From the NCBI RefSeq assembly GCF_024347615.1, contig NZ_AP025509.1, positions 1,116,001 to 1,180,000 of the forward strand: a DNA stretch of 64,000 nt, written 5' to 3'. Of the stretch, positions 8,642 through 17,382 are shown piece after piece. The notes beneath the pieces are model-generated. The model was given only the letters and a program-made list of their open reading frames with translations. It was not told the DNA's origin and ran no database searches. The translations under genes were made by a program, and so were the position numbers. The stretch comes from Vibrio splendidus (GTDB taxonomy: Bacteria; Pseudomonadota; Gammaproteobacteria; Enterobacterales; Vibrionaceae). Each line of letters begins with the position of its first letter. Positions within the stretch are counted from its first letter, which is position 1.

Positions 8642-9982
8642 CTAATAGCCTACTAAGGACGGTAGCCAAAGCGTAATTTGTGGGAAGAAAGCGATAACGA
8701 ACACGCCAATGACGGATGCAAGCACAAAGGGATGGATCTTCGCGGTGATCTGTTCGACCGTGGCTCCGCCTATCCCCGAGGCGACAAAGATATTTTCACC
8801 GAGTGGCGGCGTAGCAAATCCTATCGAGAGCGTACATACCACCACAATACCAACGTGAGTAGGATCCGCGCCGAGCATGTACATGATTGGCAGCAAGACC
8901 GGTACGATAATCATGATCGCGGCTAACGTTTCCATGAACATGCCAACGAAAAGCAGTAACACAATAGTCAGTGCCCACACCATGTACATGTTGTCAGTGA
9001 ACCCTAACAGTGACTCCGCCACCACAACTGGAATTTTTTGTTCTATTAACAAGCGACCAAATACCGTTGCCGCGAATAGAATCAGCAACACACGTCCGGT
9101 GATCCATGTCGTTGTCGACAATGATTTAATCGTGCTTTTGAACGATAACTCTCGGTGAATAAACACCCCGACAAACAGTGAATAGAAGATAGCCACAACC
9201 GCCGACTCTGTTGGTGTGAACATGCCACTGTAGATGCCCCCGAGAATCAAAAACGGAGCCAGTATCGACCAAATACCACGACGTAAAGAGTGTCTTACTT
9301 CGCCAAATGACCAGTTTTCGGTCAGCCCTTTGTAACCTTCACGTTTAGCAATAAAATAGTTAGTAACCACTAGCGTCGACGCCATAATGAAACCCGGCAC
9401 AACCCCAGCAACAAACAGTTTTGGAATAGATAAAGAGGCAAACTGTCCGTGTTGAGCAATGGCCTCTGGCGGTGCCATCAATCCCATTGCGGAGATACCA
9501 AAAATAACTAGCGGAATGGATGGCGGGATAATGATACCCAATCCCCCTGAAGCGGCAGTCACCGCAGAGGCGTAGCTCTTATCGTAATCTCGCTTAACCA
9601 TTGCTGGTACCATCAACATACCAACCGCAGCGGTCGTGGCTGGGCCTGAACCCGATATAGCTCCAAAGAAAAGACACGCCATTACCGTTGCAGCGCCAAG
9701 GCCACCCGTCACAGGGCCGGCTAAACTCTCGGCTATATCCACCAACCGTTTGGAGATACCCGCCGCCTCCATTAATGCGCCAGCAAGAACAAAGGCCGGC
9801 AGCGCCATTAATGGGAAGTTACCCACCGAAGTAAACGCGATTTGTACTAAAGCGATGGGATTTTTGTCGAGCAACATATAGGCCGCCATTGAAGCGCCGG
9901 CCAGTGATACTGTGATTGGTGCACCCAGAATTAACAGGGTTAAGAAGCCACCAAATAAAATTAGAGTTAAATAGGATTCCAT
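8642..9982 (-). CDS. dctM: TRAP transporter large permease (DctM type)
   Basis: A 446-aa membrane protein of the DctM family, the ion-coupled translocation subunit of a tripartite ATP-independent periplasmic transporter. About 12 hydrophobic helices are visible. Family motifs include GAPITVSLAGAS near the N-terminus, FFGAISGSGPATTAAVG (about residues 107-123), GGLGIIIPPSIPLVIFG and TPPLGENIFVASGIGGATVEQI near the C-terminus. It follows the small permease after 37 bp. From its neighbours (TauXY-like enzymes, Xsc) the likely substrate is taurine or a related sulfonate, comparable to tauKLM of Paracoccus; this is inference. Confidence 0.93.
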   Translation of the reverse strand: MESYLTLILFGGFLTLLILGAPITVSLAGASMAAYMLLDKNPIALVQIAFTSVGNFPLMALPAFVLAGALMEAAGISKRLVDIAESLAGPVTGGLGAATVMACLFFGAISGSGPATTAAVGMLMVPAMVKRDYDKSYASAVTAASGGLGIIIPPSIPLVIFGISAMGLMAPPEAIAQHGQFASLSIPKLFVAGVVPGFIMASTLVVTNYFIAKREGYKGLTENWSFGEVRHSLRRGIWSILAPFLILGGIYSGMFTPTESAVVAIFYSLFVGVFIHRELSFKSTIKSLSTTTWITGRVLLILFAATVFGRLLIEQKIPVVVAESLLGFTDNMYMVWALTIVLLLFVGMFMETLAAIMIIVPVLLPIMYMLGADPTHVGIVVVCTLSIGFATPPLGENIFVASGIGGATVEQITAKIHPFVLASVIGVFVIAFFPQITLWLPSLVGY

Positions 9983-10019
9983 TATTACATCTCTCTATTA
10001 CGGCTATTCTCTGTGACGA

Positions 10020-10562
10020 CTACTGTGATGACTTTTGTGCCGTCATTTTTCGCAGTTCTTTGACTTCTGGATCTTCGTTCTTAGCGCCTTTAAACAAACG
10101 CTCGTAGTTGTTCCAGATAATTCGAATCATCATCAACGAAAACGCGATAGGCAAAATCATATAGAAGTACTTCATTGGGATGCCTGTGGTTTGAGATTTC
10201 CAGAACAGGTTCATTTTGTTGAACACGAAATCGTAACTGAGATAGACAAAGTAACCGTTGAACAGCAACCATAAGAAGTCAGCGATGGTTTCACAGACGG
10301 TCTGAACAATCGGAGGGAAGAACTTGAAGTGAAAACTGACTCGGTTATGCGCCGACATTTTGGCCGCCACAACGGCGCCTAGATAGGCAAACCAAACGAA
10401 CATGTAAGTCGCGACTTCATCACCCCAAGGTATGGAGTAATCGAAAAGCTGACGAGTAAGGATTTGTGTGAACAGTAATAAGACAAAGCTTGCTAGCAAC
10501 AGACAACAGGTATATTCCTCGATGTTGTTAAGATGCTTTTTTATAGTTTTAGCGACTGACAT
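10020..10562 (-). CDS. dctQ: TRAP transporter small permease (DctQ type)
   Basis: A 180-aa, four-helix DctQ subunit, which pairs with the large permease in the inner membrane. Residues include the conserved RQLFDYSIPWGDEVATYMFVW region (about residues 37-57) with Trp and Glu at the start of helix 2. The ATG at 10562 is preceded by GGAGGT at good spacing, so it is preferred over the in-frame ATG 24 bp upstream. A 12-bp near-duplication spans its stop codon. It is separated from the binding-protein gene by a long hairpin. Confidence 0.9.
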   Translation of the reverse strand: MSVAKTIKKHLNNIEEYTCCLLLASFVLLLFTQILTRQLFDYSIPWGDEVATYMFVWFAYLGAVVAAKMSAHNRVSFHFKFFPPIVQTVCETIADFLWLLFNGYFVYLSYDFVFNKMNLFWKSQTTGIPMKYFYMILPIAFSLMMIRIIWNNYERLFKGAKNEDPEVKELRKMTAQKSSQ

Positions 10563-10657
10563 ATAACCTCCAATGTTGATTTCCACATGACAACCAGTCG
10601 CTCGCGGTACTGAGCAGATCAGGTACTAAACAGATCAACGAGTAAAGCCATGTAAAT

Positions 10658-10715
10658 GCCCTATCTCACTGTTCTATCGCTAGGTGATTAAGTAGCGGAG
10701 AACAGCAGATAGGGC
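10658..10715 (-). promoter_or_regulatory. Intercistronic stem-loop between dctP and dctQ
   Basis: GCCCTATCT (10658-10666) pairs with AGATAGGGC (10707-10715). The inner arms CTGTTCT/AGAACAG and CGCTA/TAGCG extend the stem across small bulges. It lies just past the binding-protein stop and lacks a T run. Such structures often stabilise the upstream mRNA, favouring the binding protein over the permeases. That effect is inferred. Confidence 0.7.
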
Positions 10716-10726
10716 GTATCTGATCG

Positions 10727-11728
10727 TTACTTTCTACCTAGTAACTCAAGAACGTCGTCTAGCTTGTCTTTGCCACCAATGCTTGAATAGAACTTAGGCC
10801 AAACTGATTTCGTTACCTTGCTGATCCACTCTTGCTCATTGTCTGCTGGGTCTGTGAATACCATGCCTTTTGCTTGTAGCTCTTCACGGATCTTGCTTTC
10901 AGTATTCTCTAGATAAGCAAAGCTGTGTTCTGTTGCTTCCTGACCCGCTTCAAGAATGATCTTTTGCATCTCAGGTGTCTGTTGTTGGAAGACTGTTTCA
11001 CTGACGATTAACGGCTCAAGTGAGAAGATGTAACGCAGGTTTGTTACGTACTTTTGTACTTCATTGAACTTCATCGCATGAACAGTGATGTATGGGTTGT
11101 CTTGACCATCAACCACACCTTGCTGCAGGCCAGTAAATGTCTCTGACCATGCCATTGGTGTTGGGTTTACACCCCATGCTTGGTACGAAGCAATCATAAT
11201 TTCGTTACGAGGAACACGAATCACTAACCCTTTTAGATCCGCTGGTGAAGCGACTGATTTTTTCGAGTTAGTCAGAACCCTAAAACCAGAATAAGCCCAA
11301 CCTACGATGCGAACACCTGCATCACGAATCGTGTTATCGACAAGGTCTTGACCTACTTGGCCTTGAGTTAATAGCACCGCTTCTTCTGCACTTTGGATGA
11401 CGTAAGGCATGGTCAATAGACCAACCGTTGGAGAGAAAGGCGTCACGTTGTTGATCGCCAATACAGAGAAGTCGAGAAGGCCGATTGCCGCGTCGTTGAC
11501 GGTGTCTTGCTCATTGCCCAATTGACCATTCGGGAACAGGTCAATTTTGACTTTGCCGTCTGTTTTTTGCTCCATCAATTCAGAAAATGATGTCGCTAAT
11601 TCCCATTGAGTACCACCAGCAGCATCGCCGATAGCCATTTTAAAATTTGCTGCTGCCGCGGTATGAGATAGCATCGCTGTTGCTACAATTGTGACGCCAG
11701 CAATAATTTTATTTTTAATCAATTTCAT
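10727..11728 (-). CDS. dctP: TRAP transporter substrate-binding protein (DctP type)
   Basis: A 333-aa periplasmic solute receptor. The start MKLIKNKIIAGVTIVATAML and the AAAA site before NFKMAIGD form a signal peptide. DctP hallmarks are PNGQLGNEQDTV, the arginine segment DLKGLVIRVPRNEIMIASYQAWG (the Arg that salt-bridges substrate carboxylate or sulfonate), and GLQQGVVDGQDNPYITV. The start at 11728 is preferred because AAGG lies 10 nt upstream; a start 21 bp further out is in frame. It heads the transporter genes and follows the TauY-like dehydrogenase after 117 bp. Confidence 0.93.
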   Translation of the reverse strand: MKLIKNKIIAGVTIVATAMLSHTAAAANFKMAIGDAAGGTQWELATSFSELMEQKTDGKVKIDLFPNGQLGNEQDTVNDAAIGLLDFSVLAINNVTPFSPTVGLLTMPYVIQSAEEAVLLTQGQVGQDLVDNTIRDAGVRIVGWAYSGFRVLTNSKKSVASPADLKGLVIRVPRNEIMIASYQAWGVNPTPMAWSETFTGLQQGVVDGQDNPYITVHAMKFNEVQKYVTNLRYIFSLEPLIVSETVFQQQTPEMQKIILEAGQEATEHSFAYLENTESKIREELQAKGMVFTDPADNEQEWISKVTKSVWPKFYSSIGGKDKLDDVLELLGRK

Positions 11729-11845
11729 AGTCTTAACCTTTAATATCATACAGACGTCCTGCCTGTACTTTGCTCACAAGGTGACCTGGTACAACTTTCC
11801 TGGTCGTAGTTCTATTTCCCTATTTTGGAAACAATGTTCGAGTAG

Positions 11846-13312
11846 CTAAAGCACTTCATCCTTTAACGAATACCACTGATAAAGGAACTGTTGCCCTACT
11901 CTTCGAAATGGTGCAAACATCTCAGATTCCACCACTTCCCTCACGTTGGGGAACGGAAGTTTTGATTCAAATATTGGCAAGTCAAGCTTATGACCTTCAC
12001 CTGCGATCCACTGGGCAAGGCGCTTGCCTGCTTGAGCGGAGTACATCACACCATTGCCGCCATACCCTAGTGCGTAGAATATGGATTGCTTTGGATTCGG
12101 CTGATAGATTCTTGGCATCATGTCGTGGCTAACATCCACCCAACCCCACCATGAATAATCGATTTTGATCTGATCGAGAGAAGGGAATTTTCGGGTTAAA
12201 TCCGCTCTCAACATATCTTCGTATTTCTTTTCAGGTGCATTCTTGCCACTGATGGCACTGCGTGTACCAATCTGCACTCGGTTATCCGGTAACAAACGGT
12301 AGTAATGACGCAGAATTCTGGTATCAGTAATCACCTGATTGGTTTTGAAGTTACACGCAGCGATTTCTTCTTGAGTTAACGGACGCGTCACCATAGAGTT
12401 AGAAAGTACGGGTAATAGGCGATTCTTAAGCTCTGAATGCAAACCTTGGCTGGTATACCCGCCGGTACAAACACCGACAGAGCGAGCCTTGACCACACCA
12501 CATGGTGTTTTCAGGTAGTGCACACCGTTGCGTGTTTCCCAACCCATCACAGGGCTTGCTGGGTGAACTTTTACGCCGAGTGCTCTCGCCTTTCTTAGAT
12601 AACCAAACGCCAGTTTCCCTGCATGAATACCAATACCTTCTGGCTCATGCATTGCGCCTGCCGCTTCTTGATCACCAACGTAATCACGCTTTACGGTTTC
12701 CGCATCTAAGATCTGCGCATCGTAATCGAACGTGTCACGCAGCAACTTGGCTTCTTTCTCGAGTGTTGCCATCACTTTTGGACGGTGAGCAACGTATAAG
12801 TGGCCACCCGGCTGCGGGTCACAATCAATGTCTTTGATCAGAGACTTAAAGGTGTTCATACCATCGACGCATTCGCGGTGCATTTTTAGCGCGGTTTCGA
12901 GTCCCCAGCGTTCAATCCACTGAGAGCGCTTCAAACGTCCTGACGCACACTGAGCCTGACCACCATTTCGGGTACTGCAACCCCAACTCATACGGTTAGC
13001 TTCAATCACAGTCGCTTTAATGCCGTACATTTCAGCAAGGTGTATCGCGGTGCTTAAGCCTGTGTAGCCTGAACCGATTATCGCTACATCGACATCCATA
13101 TCCGATGTAATTGGGCCATCATCTTCAGGTGGCGCGCCTGCGGTATCTACCCAATAAGTCGGGGCGTATTCCTTGCCGTGACCTGGGCTCTTGTCTTTAA
13201 GTGGATCGTATTTTGGGTCGTATCTTTCTTTTGCTTGGGTACTTTCTTGTGCTTGGGTGCTTGTCACCTTTGGCGGCACATCGGCTGCCGGTTGTTCCAT
13301 TACTAAACTCAT
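11846..13312 (-). CDS. tauY: FAD-dependent oxidoreductase, TauY-like taurine dehydrogenase large subunit
   Basis: A 488-aa DAO-superfamily flavoprotein. The dinucleotide-binding motif IIGSGYTGLSTAIHLAE lies at residues 78-94, followed by the FAD-binding SWGCSTRNGGQAQCASGRLKRS region. YGGNGVMYSAQAGKRLAQWI near the C-terminus is the closing FAD motif. In Paracoccus and Rhodobacter, TauXY oxidatively deaminates taurine to sulfoacetaldehyde. The adjacent 145-aa SnoaL-like gene and the xsc gene upstream support that role here. The fold is also shared by gamma-glutamylputrescine oxidases, the main alternative. The N-terminal 40 residues are low-complexity (Gln/Thr/Lys-rich). Confidence 0.8.
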   Translation of the reverse strand: MSLVMEQPAADVPPKVTSTQAQESTQAKERYDPKYDPLKDKSPGHGKEYAPTYWVDTAGAPPEDDGPITSDMDVDVAIIGSGYTGLSTAIHLAEMYGIKATVIEANRMSWGCSTRNGGQAQCASGRLKRSQWIERWGLETALKMHRECVDGMNTFKSLIKDIDCDPQPGGHLYVAHRPKVMATLEKEAKLLRDTFDYDAQILDAETVKRDYVGDQEAAGAMHEPEGIGIHAGKLAFGYLRKARALGVKVHPASPVMGWETRNGVHYLKTPCGVVKARSVGVCTGGYTSQGLHSELKNRLLPVLSNSMVTRPLTQEEIAACNFKTNQVITDTRILRHYYRLLPDNRVQIGTRSAISGKNAPEKKYEDMLRADLTRKFPSLDQIKIDYSWWGWVDVSHDMMPRIYQPNPKQSIFYALGYGGNGVMYSAQAGKRLAQWIAGEGHKLDLPIFESKLPFPNVREVVESEMFAPFRRVGQQFLYQWYSLKDEVL

Positions 13313-13360
13313 AATTCGACTCTCCTAGTCATAACACGTGAACGGGTTGTGGTTTCGTGT

Positions 13361-13798
13361 CTAGCTCTTGGGAGTGTTGTTAGGAGTCAAAAGAGGTCGT
13401 GTTTTACGGAAGGCATTTTTTACGCTGATTTTTCCCTCTTTCAGGGTAAACACATCAACCATACGAGCTTCGATGACTGTGCCATCAGGGTTAGTCGCAG
13501 AGAACGTTGATTCGCTTACCGCGCGGTCACCACACACAAAGTGGACAGGGTCGCTCCAGGCTGCATCTGGAAAGTTCTGCCAAACCAATTCAAAGCTATT
13601 GCGAACGGCTTCGTACCCTTCGATAGTGTTGCCAAGCTCGCCTTCTCCTGCCACGGTGTGGAAGACACAGTCTTCGGTCATAAACGACATTAGCGCTTCA
13701 ATATCATGGTTATTCCATGCATCACTAAAAGACTGTAAAAAGGCGGTGTCGACTTGGTTTTCCAGCACGAATGTCGCTGCATTGGTTTGCATATTCAT
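13361..13798 (-). CDS. tauX: SnoaL/NTF2-like protein, TauX-like taurine dehydrogenase small subunit
   Basis: A 145-aa single-domain protein of the SnoaL/NTF2 fold. FLQSFSDAWNNHDIEALMSFMTEDCVFH is the typical first helix-strand unit, followed by GYEAVRNSFELVWQNFPDAAW and a C-terminal sheet (MVDVFTLKEGKISVKNAFRKTRP). Length and position directly before the large flavoprotein subunit (48-bp gap) match tauX of the tauXY pair. The domain alone could also be a generic isomerase-like protein, so the name depends on context. An AAAGGATTCTGGAAT stretch provides the ribosome site. Confidence 0.72.
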   Translation of the reverse strand: MNMQTNAATFVLENQVDTAFLQSFSDAWNNHDIEALMSFMTEDCVFHTVAGEGELGNTIEGYEAVRNSFELVWQNFPDAAWSDPVHFVCGDRAVSESTFSATNPDGTVIEARMVDVFTLKEGKISVKNAFRKTRPLLTPNNTPKS

Positions 13799-13979
13799 AT
13801 TCCAGAATCCTTTATGTTTTCGTTATTGGTTTAAATTTCAGTAGCTTTGCGCCACTTTTTTATTAGAGTGTTTAAACTAGATCTGTGAAATTTAACAACT
13901 TGATAACAAGCTTCGCCACTCTAACTTCGAGTTACTTTATAAACAATCTTTAAGCTCACAGATTTCATCTTTTTATAAA

Positions 13980-13996
13980 TTAATTAGTGTTCTAAT
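13980..13996 (+). repeat. 17-bp direct repeat, left copy bordering the FRG gene
   Basis: TTAATTAGTGTTCTAAT is identical to the copy at 15147-15163. It contains a dyad, ATTAG-TGTT-CTAAT. The two copies bracket the FRG-domain gene. A separate 13-bp perfect inverted repeat (13995-14007 with 14032-14044) begins at its right end. Confidence 0.85.
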
Positions 13997-14062
13997 TTTA
14001 TTTAGACAGTCACTCACTAGATTTATACGAGGTCTAAATAAAATAATTAAAAATATTAGACT

Positions 14063-14878
14063 TTAGTCGAAGTCAAAATCTTGATGGTACTTTCGGCCAT
14101 ACTGCTCAAACTGGCGATCATGAGTATTAACTTGTAATTCGATATTACCCTCACCTTTATTAATTGCTTGATTGTTATCTACATGGGCTTCATTTTTCAA
14201 ATCAGCAAGTTTTTCTTCAATATATTCTGCCGGTTCATTTAAAACATTCATGGAGGTTAATTCCTTTATCAGGTTTACTTTCGCTGATGGAAGAATATGA
14301 ACGGACACTAGACCGTTTGAATATTCTTTATCATCGTACAAAGGCTGAATGGCATCATTGCCACCTTCCTTAAATGGGTGAATGGAATACCACTTATCCT
14401 TTCGTTGCTCTTGTTGATCACAATCAGCCACATTGAATATCTGAGTTCTATTCAGGTCACATGGTGAGTTAAAAACACTAACCTTATGATAATCAATGGC
14501 TTTAATAATATTGATACAGTCTTTGCTTTGGCTATGACACACAGACCACAACGCATTGACCAGGTTATCTGTCCACTCAAGTAAACGGGTTGGAAACCCC
14601 TGTTTCTTGGCTAAACACATCAATAACCAATCATTTATCTCGTGTGCATTCAACGAATGCCCGCCATAAACTCTCACGGTCGAAAGAAGCTCTTGTTCGA
14701 CACGGCGAATATTCTTTCGATTTGAGCGACCTAAGCTTGGCATCAGGTTATTATTTTCATAATCACACACGTTATAAATCAAACCACGATGCCCACTACA
14801 CTCTGTAATAAGTGAATCGATTATTTTATACAGCTCGTCGAGTGAGCTTATATAATGTTTATTTTTCACAACATGCAT
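14063..14878 (-). CDS. FRG domain protein in an AT-rich insert
   Basis: A 271-aa protein. Residues about 30-100 carry the FRG-domain pattern: HRGLIYNVCDYENNNLMPSLGR, then a helix with EQELLSTV, then KKQGFPTRLLEWTDNLVNALWSVC, matching the family's Q-x-G-x-P-T-R-L-L-D-W-T core. The C-terminal 100 residues are not recognised. FRG proteins have no settled biochemical function and are often scattered as accessory genes. The gene is visibly more AT-rich than its neighbours and splits xsc from tauXY. The ATG at 14878 is chosen over an in-frame GTG 12 bp upstream; neither has a strong ribosome site. It has no evident role in taurine use. Confidence 0.78.
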   Translation of the reverse strand: MHVVKNKHYISSLDELYKIIDSLITECSGHRGLIYNVCDYENNNLMPSLGRSNRKNIRRVEQELLSTVRVYGGHSLNAHEINDWLLMCLAKKQGFPTRLLEWTDNLVNALWSVCHSQSKDCINIIKAIDYHKVSVFNSPCDLNRTQIFNVADCDQQEQRKDKWYSIHPFKEGGNDAIQPLYDDKEYSNGLVSVHILPSAKVNLIKELTSMNVLNEPAEYIEEKLADLKNEAHVDNNQAINKGEGNIELQVNTHDRQFEQYGRKYHQDFDFD

Positions 14879-15308
14879 ACTACGATTCACTTAATTTAAA
14901 TCCGGTAAAATCCAAATATCAACAACCCTATCTATCGATGATAAAAATCAACCAATAATAACGATTGACCAATAGTCAACGAGTGTCGTTATTTTATTTT
15001 CTTCTAAAATGATAATAAGTATATATATTCATAAACAAGTATCAGCATTAGAACCATTCACTAAGTAGCTATGAGTTAATGGTCGATTAATAATAACGAG
15101 TAACAAAGTTTATATAGCTATAACCACTTATTTTCCTAATGAACATTTAATTAGTGTTCTAATGTTTAACTGGAAATTATTGAACTAAGCGTTTACGTTC
15201 TTCACCTAAGTCCTTTGCCAATACCCGTTGGTATTGCCCGACCACATTCTCGATAGCACTTTCTCTAACACTCTCGAGATTTCTGTGGCCGGACAAACTT
15301 CCTATGAC
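14879..15308. other. 430-bp AT-rich gap between xsc and the FRG gene
   Basis: It contains a nested hairpin at 14957-14993 (AATAACG/CGTTATT outside TTGAC/GTCAA), the right 17-bp direct repeat, and a small CAATACC/GGTATTG stem at 15219-15236. No ORF with a ribosome site was found. It likely holds the end of the xsc transcript and the FRG promoter. Confidence 0.6.
15147..15163 (+). repeat. 17-bp direct repeat, right copy bordering the FRG gene
   Basis: TTAATTAGTGTTCTAAT, identical and in the same orientation as 13980-13996, 1,167 bp apart. The interval holds only the FRG gene. Confidence 0.85.
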
Positions 15309-17120
15309 TTATACGTAATCTTTGTATTTATCTAGGAAACGAACCGGTGTTGATAGTGCATCTCGGCGGAACGGGTCGCCCAATTCCTGAGTACACATGA
15401 TTTCAATGATGGTTGTTTTGCCTTCGTTCATCTGCATGTCGATGGCTTTTTGCAAGGTTGGACCTACATCTTCTAGCTTATCAACCGTGATACCTTCAGC
15501 GCCCATAGCTCTTGCGATTTCTGCAAAGCTTTGGTTTTCAAGTTCACCAGCAACAAAGCGTCGGTTGTAGAAGTCGACTTGGTTCTTCTTCTCTGCACCC
15601 CATTGACGGTTGTGGAATACCACGGCTGTCACTGGAATGTTATGGCGAACACATGTCATGGTTTCCATCAAGCTCATGCCCCACGCACCGTCGCCTGCAT
15701 ATGAAATAGCGGGGCGATGAGGTGCCGCAGCTTTCGCACCAATGATGGTCGGGAACGCGTAACCACAGTTACCGAAACTCATTGCAGCAAAGAAGCTACG
15801 TGGTTTTTCAAAGCGTAAGTAGCTGTTTGCCACTGAGTTGATGTTACCGATATCCGTCGAGACCATTACGTCTTCTGGCATCGCTTTTTCTAGCTCACGC
15901 AATACTTGGCGTGGGTGTAAGTATTCGCCACCAGAGAACGGAGTCTCGTGTGAGTTTTCCTCAATCATATCCAAGCTGAAAGAGTCACGTTCGTGTGTCC
16001 ACTCATCAAGCTCTTTTTCCCACAGTGCTTTCTCTGTTGCGACTGTGTCTTGACGAGCGCCTTTGTTGTCATCACACAACAGTGCGCGGCCTTCCAACCT
16101 TTCAGATAGAGCAACAGCTGCTGCTTTCGCATCACCACAGATACCAACCGAAATCTTCTTAACCAGACCAAGCATCTTGTTGTCAGCATCAATCTGAATG
16201 ATTTTCGCGTTCTTCGGCCAGTAGTCCATGCCATGTTGAGGCAAGGTACCAAATGGACCAAGACGTGTACCCAAAGCGATAACCACATCCGCTTGAGCCA
16301 TCAATTTCATTGCTGCTTTCGAACCTTGGTAGCCTAAAGGACCACACCATAATGGGTGACTAGCAGGGAAAGAGTCATTGTGTAGGTAGCTGTTCACAAC
16401 AGGAGCACCCAGTCTTTCTGCTAATGCCGCACACTCTTGAACTGCATCTGCCATGACCACGCCGCCACCAGAAATGATGACTGGGAACTTCGCTTCAGCA
16501 ATCAGGTCTGCCGCTTCATTTAGAGATTTTTCACCACCTGGACCACGGTCTAAGCGCGCGGGTTTAGGGATCTCGGTTTGTGTTTCACCGTAGAAATAGT
16601 CACGTGGAATATTCAGTTGAGTTGGACCCATTTCACTCATCGCACGGTCGAAGCATCGGCCTGTGTATTCCGCCATACGGTCTGGGTGCGTTACGTGTCC
16701 TTGATACTTAGTAAACTCTTGGAACATTGGAAGCTGGTTACATTCTTGGAAACCACCTAAGCCCATTGTTTTAGTGCCTGTCTCTGGCGTCACAATTACG
16801 ACCGGGCTATGTGCCCAGAACGCAGCTGCAATTGCTGTTACACAGTTACTAATACCAGGGCCATTTTGCCCGATGACTACACCGTGGCGACCCGATACAC
16901 GAGAATAACCATCTGCCATGTGGGCAGCGCCTTGCTCGTGTACTACTGGAACCAATCGAATGCCAGCAGGAGCAAAGATATCCATTGCGTCCATAAATGC
17001 CGACCCCATGATGCCGAACATATCGGTAACATCATTAGCAACCATAGTTTCAACGAACGCTTCTGATGGTGTCATTGTTACTGTGCCGGAAACAACCGTA
17101 CGTTTTTCTTGCTCGCTCAT
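15309..17120 (-). CDS. xsc: Sulfoacetaldehyde acetyltransferase Xsc
   Basis: A 603-aa thiamine-diphosphate enzyme that cleaves sulfoacetaldehyde with phosphate to acetyl phosphate and sulfite, the desulfonation step of taurine degradation. The catalytic Glu62 lies in VHEQGAAHMADGY. The cofactor motif begins AGDGAWGMSLME (Gly-Asp-Gly at 476-478) and ends at Asn504 in VFHNRQWGAEKKNQ, an Xsc-type segment. Length is typical (about 590-605 aa). The ATG follows AAGGAGAATGGAAGA. It is divergent from the CobS/CobT-like pair and upstream of the tauXY-TRAP genes on the same strand. A TGGAACAATT motif shared with the pta/iclR promoter lies upstream. Confidence 0.96.
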   Translation of the reverse strand: MSEQEKRTVVSGTVTMTPSEAFVETMVANDVTDMFGIMGSAFMDAMDIFAPAGIRLVPVVHEQGAAHMADGYSRVSGRHGVVIGQNGPGISNCVTAIAAAFWAHSPVVIVTPETGTKTMGLGGFQECNQLPMFQEFTKYQGHVTHPDRMAEYTGRCFDRAMSEMGPTQLNIPRDYFYGETQTEIPKPARLDRGPGGEKSLNEAADLIAEAKFPVIISGGGVVMADAVQECAALAERLGAPVVNSYLHNDSFPASHPLWCGPLGYQGSKAAMKLMAQADVVIALGTRLGPFGTLPQHGMDYWPKNAKIIQIDADNKMLGLVKKISVGICGDAKAAAVALSERLEGRALLCDDNKGARQDTVATEKALWEKELDEWTHERDSFSLDMIEENSHETPFSGGEYLHPRQVLRELEKAMPEDVMVSTDIGNINSVANSYLRFEKPRSFFAAMSFGNCGYAFPTIIGAKAAAPHRPAISYAGDGAWGMSLMETMTCVRHNIPVTAVVFHNRQWGAEKKNQVDFYNRRFVAGELENQSFAEIARAMGAEGITVDKLEDVGPTLQKAIDMQMNEGKTTIIEIMCTQELGDPFRRDALSTPVRFLDKYKDYV

Positions 17121-17233
17121 TCTTCCATTCTCCTTGAGTTAACCAAAATTTCATTTTTCGGAATAAATTGTCTCTTTTTCGAATTCATTTTCACCTTAGT
17201 AGTAGAATTTTTGCGCGTCAACTTTTTATATTA

Positions 17234-17246
17234 AATTGGAACAATT
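17234..17246. promoter_or_regulatory. Candidate operator between xsc and the CobS-like gene
   Basis: AATTGGAACAATT is a dyad (AATTG-GAA-CAATT). Its TGGAACAATT core recurs, inverted, between pta and the iclR gene (22120-22129). A related GGAATAAATT lies at 17160. It is a candidate site for the locus IclR regulator. Confidence 0.45.
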
Positions 17247-17382
17247 CATTCTAATTAATAAAACTGGATCACATTATTGGTAGTTTTTCGTACAAAAAGT
17301 GCCGTTAACTTAACTGGAGCTGTTAATAATCGATGACATATCGCGATAGCAGCGACAAGTGATGAGCTATATAGAGGGAAAT

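Noticed and set aside
13368..13844. 158-codon open frame on the plus strand
   Set aside because: It is antisense to the SnoaL-like tauX gene, lacks a ribosome site and shows no recognisable protein pattern.
14957..14993. Firm terminator for xsc
   Set aside because: The hairpin is real but 316 bp past the stop and lacks a clear T run on the minus strand; only mentioned as part of the gap.
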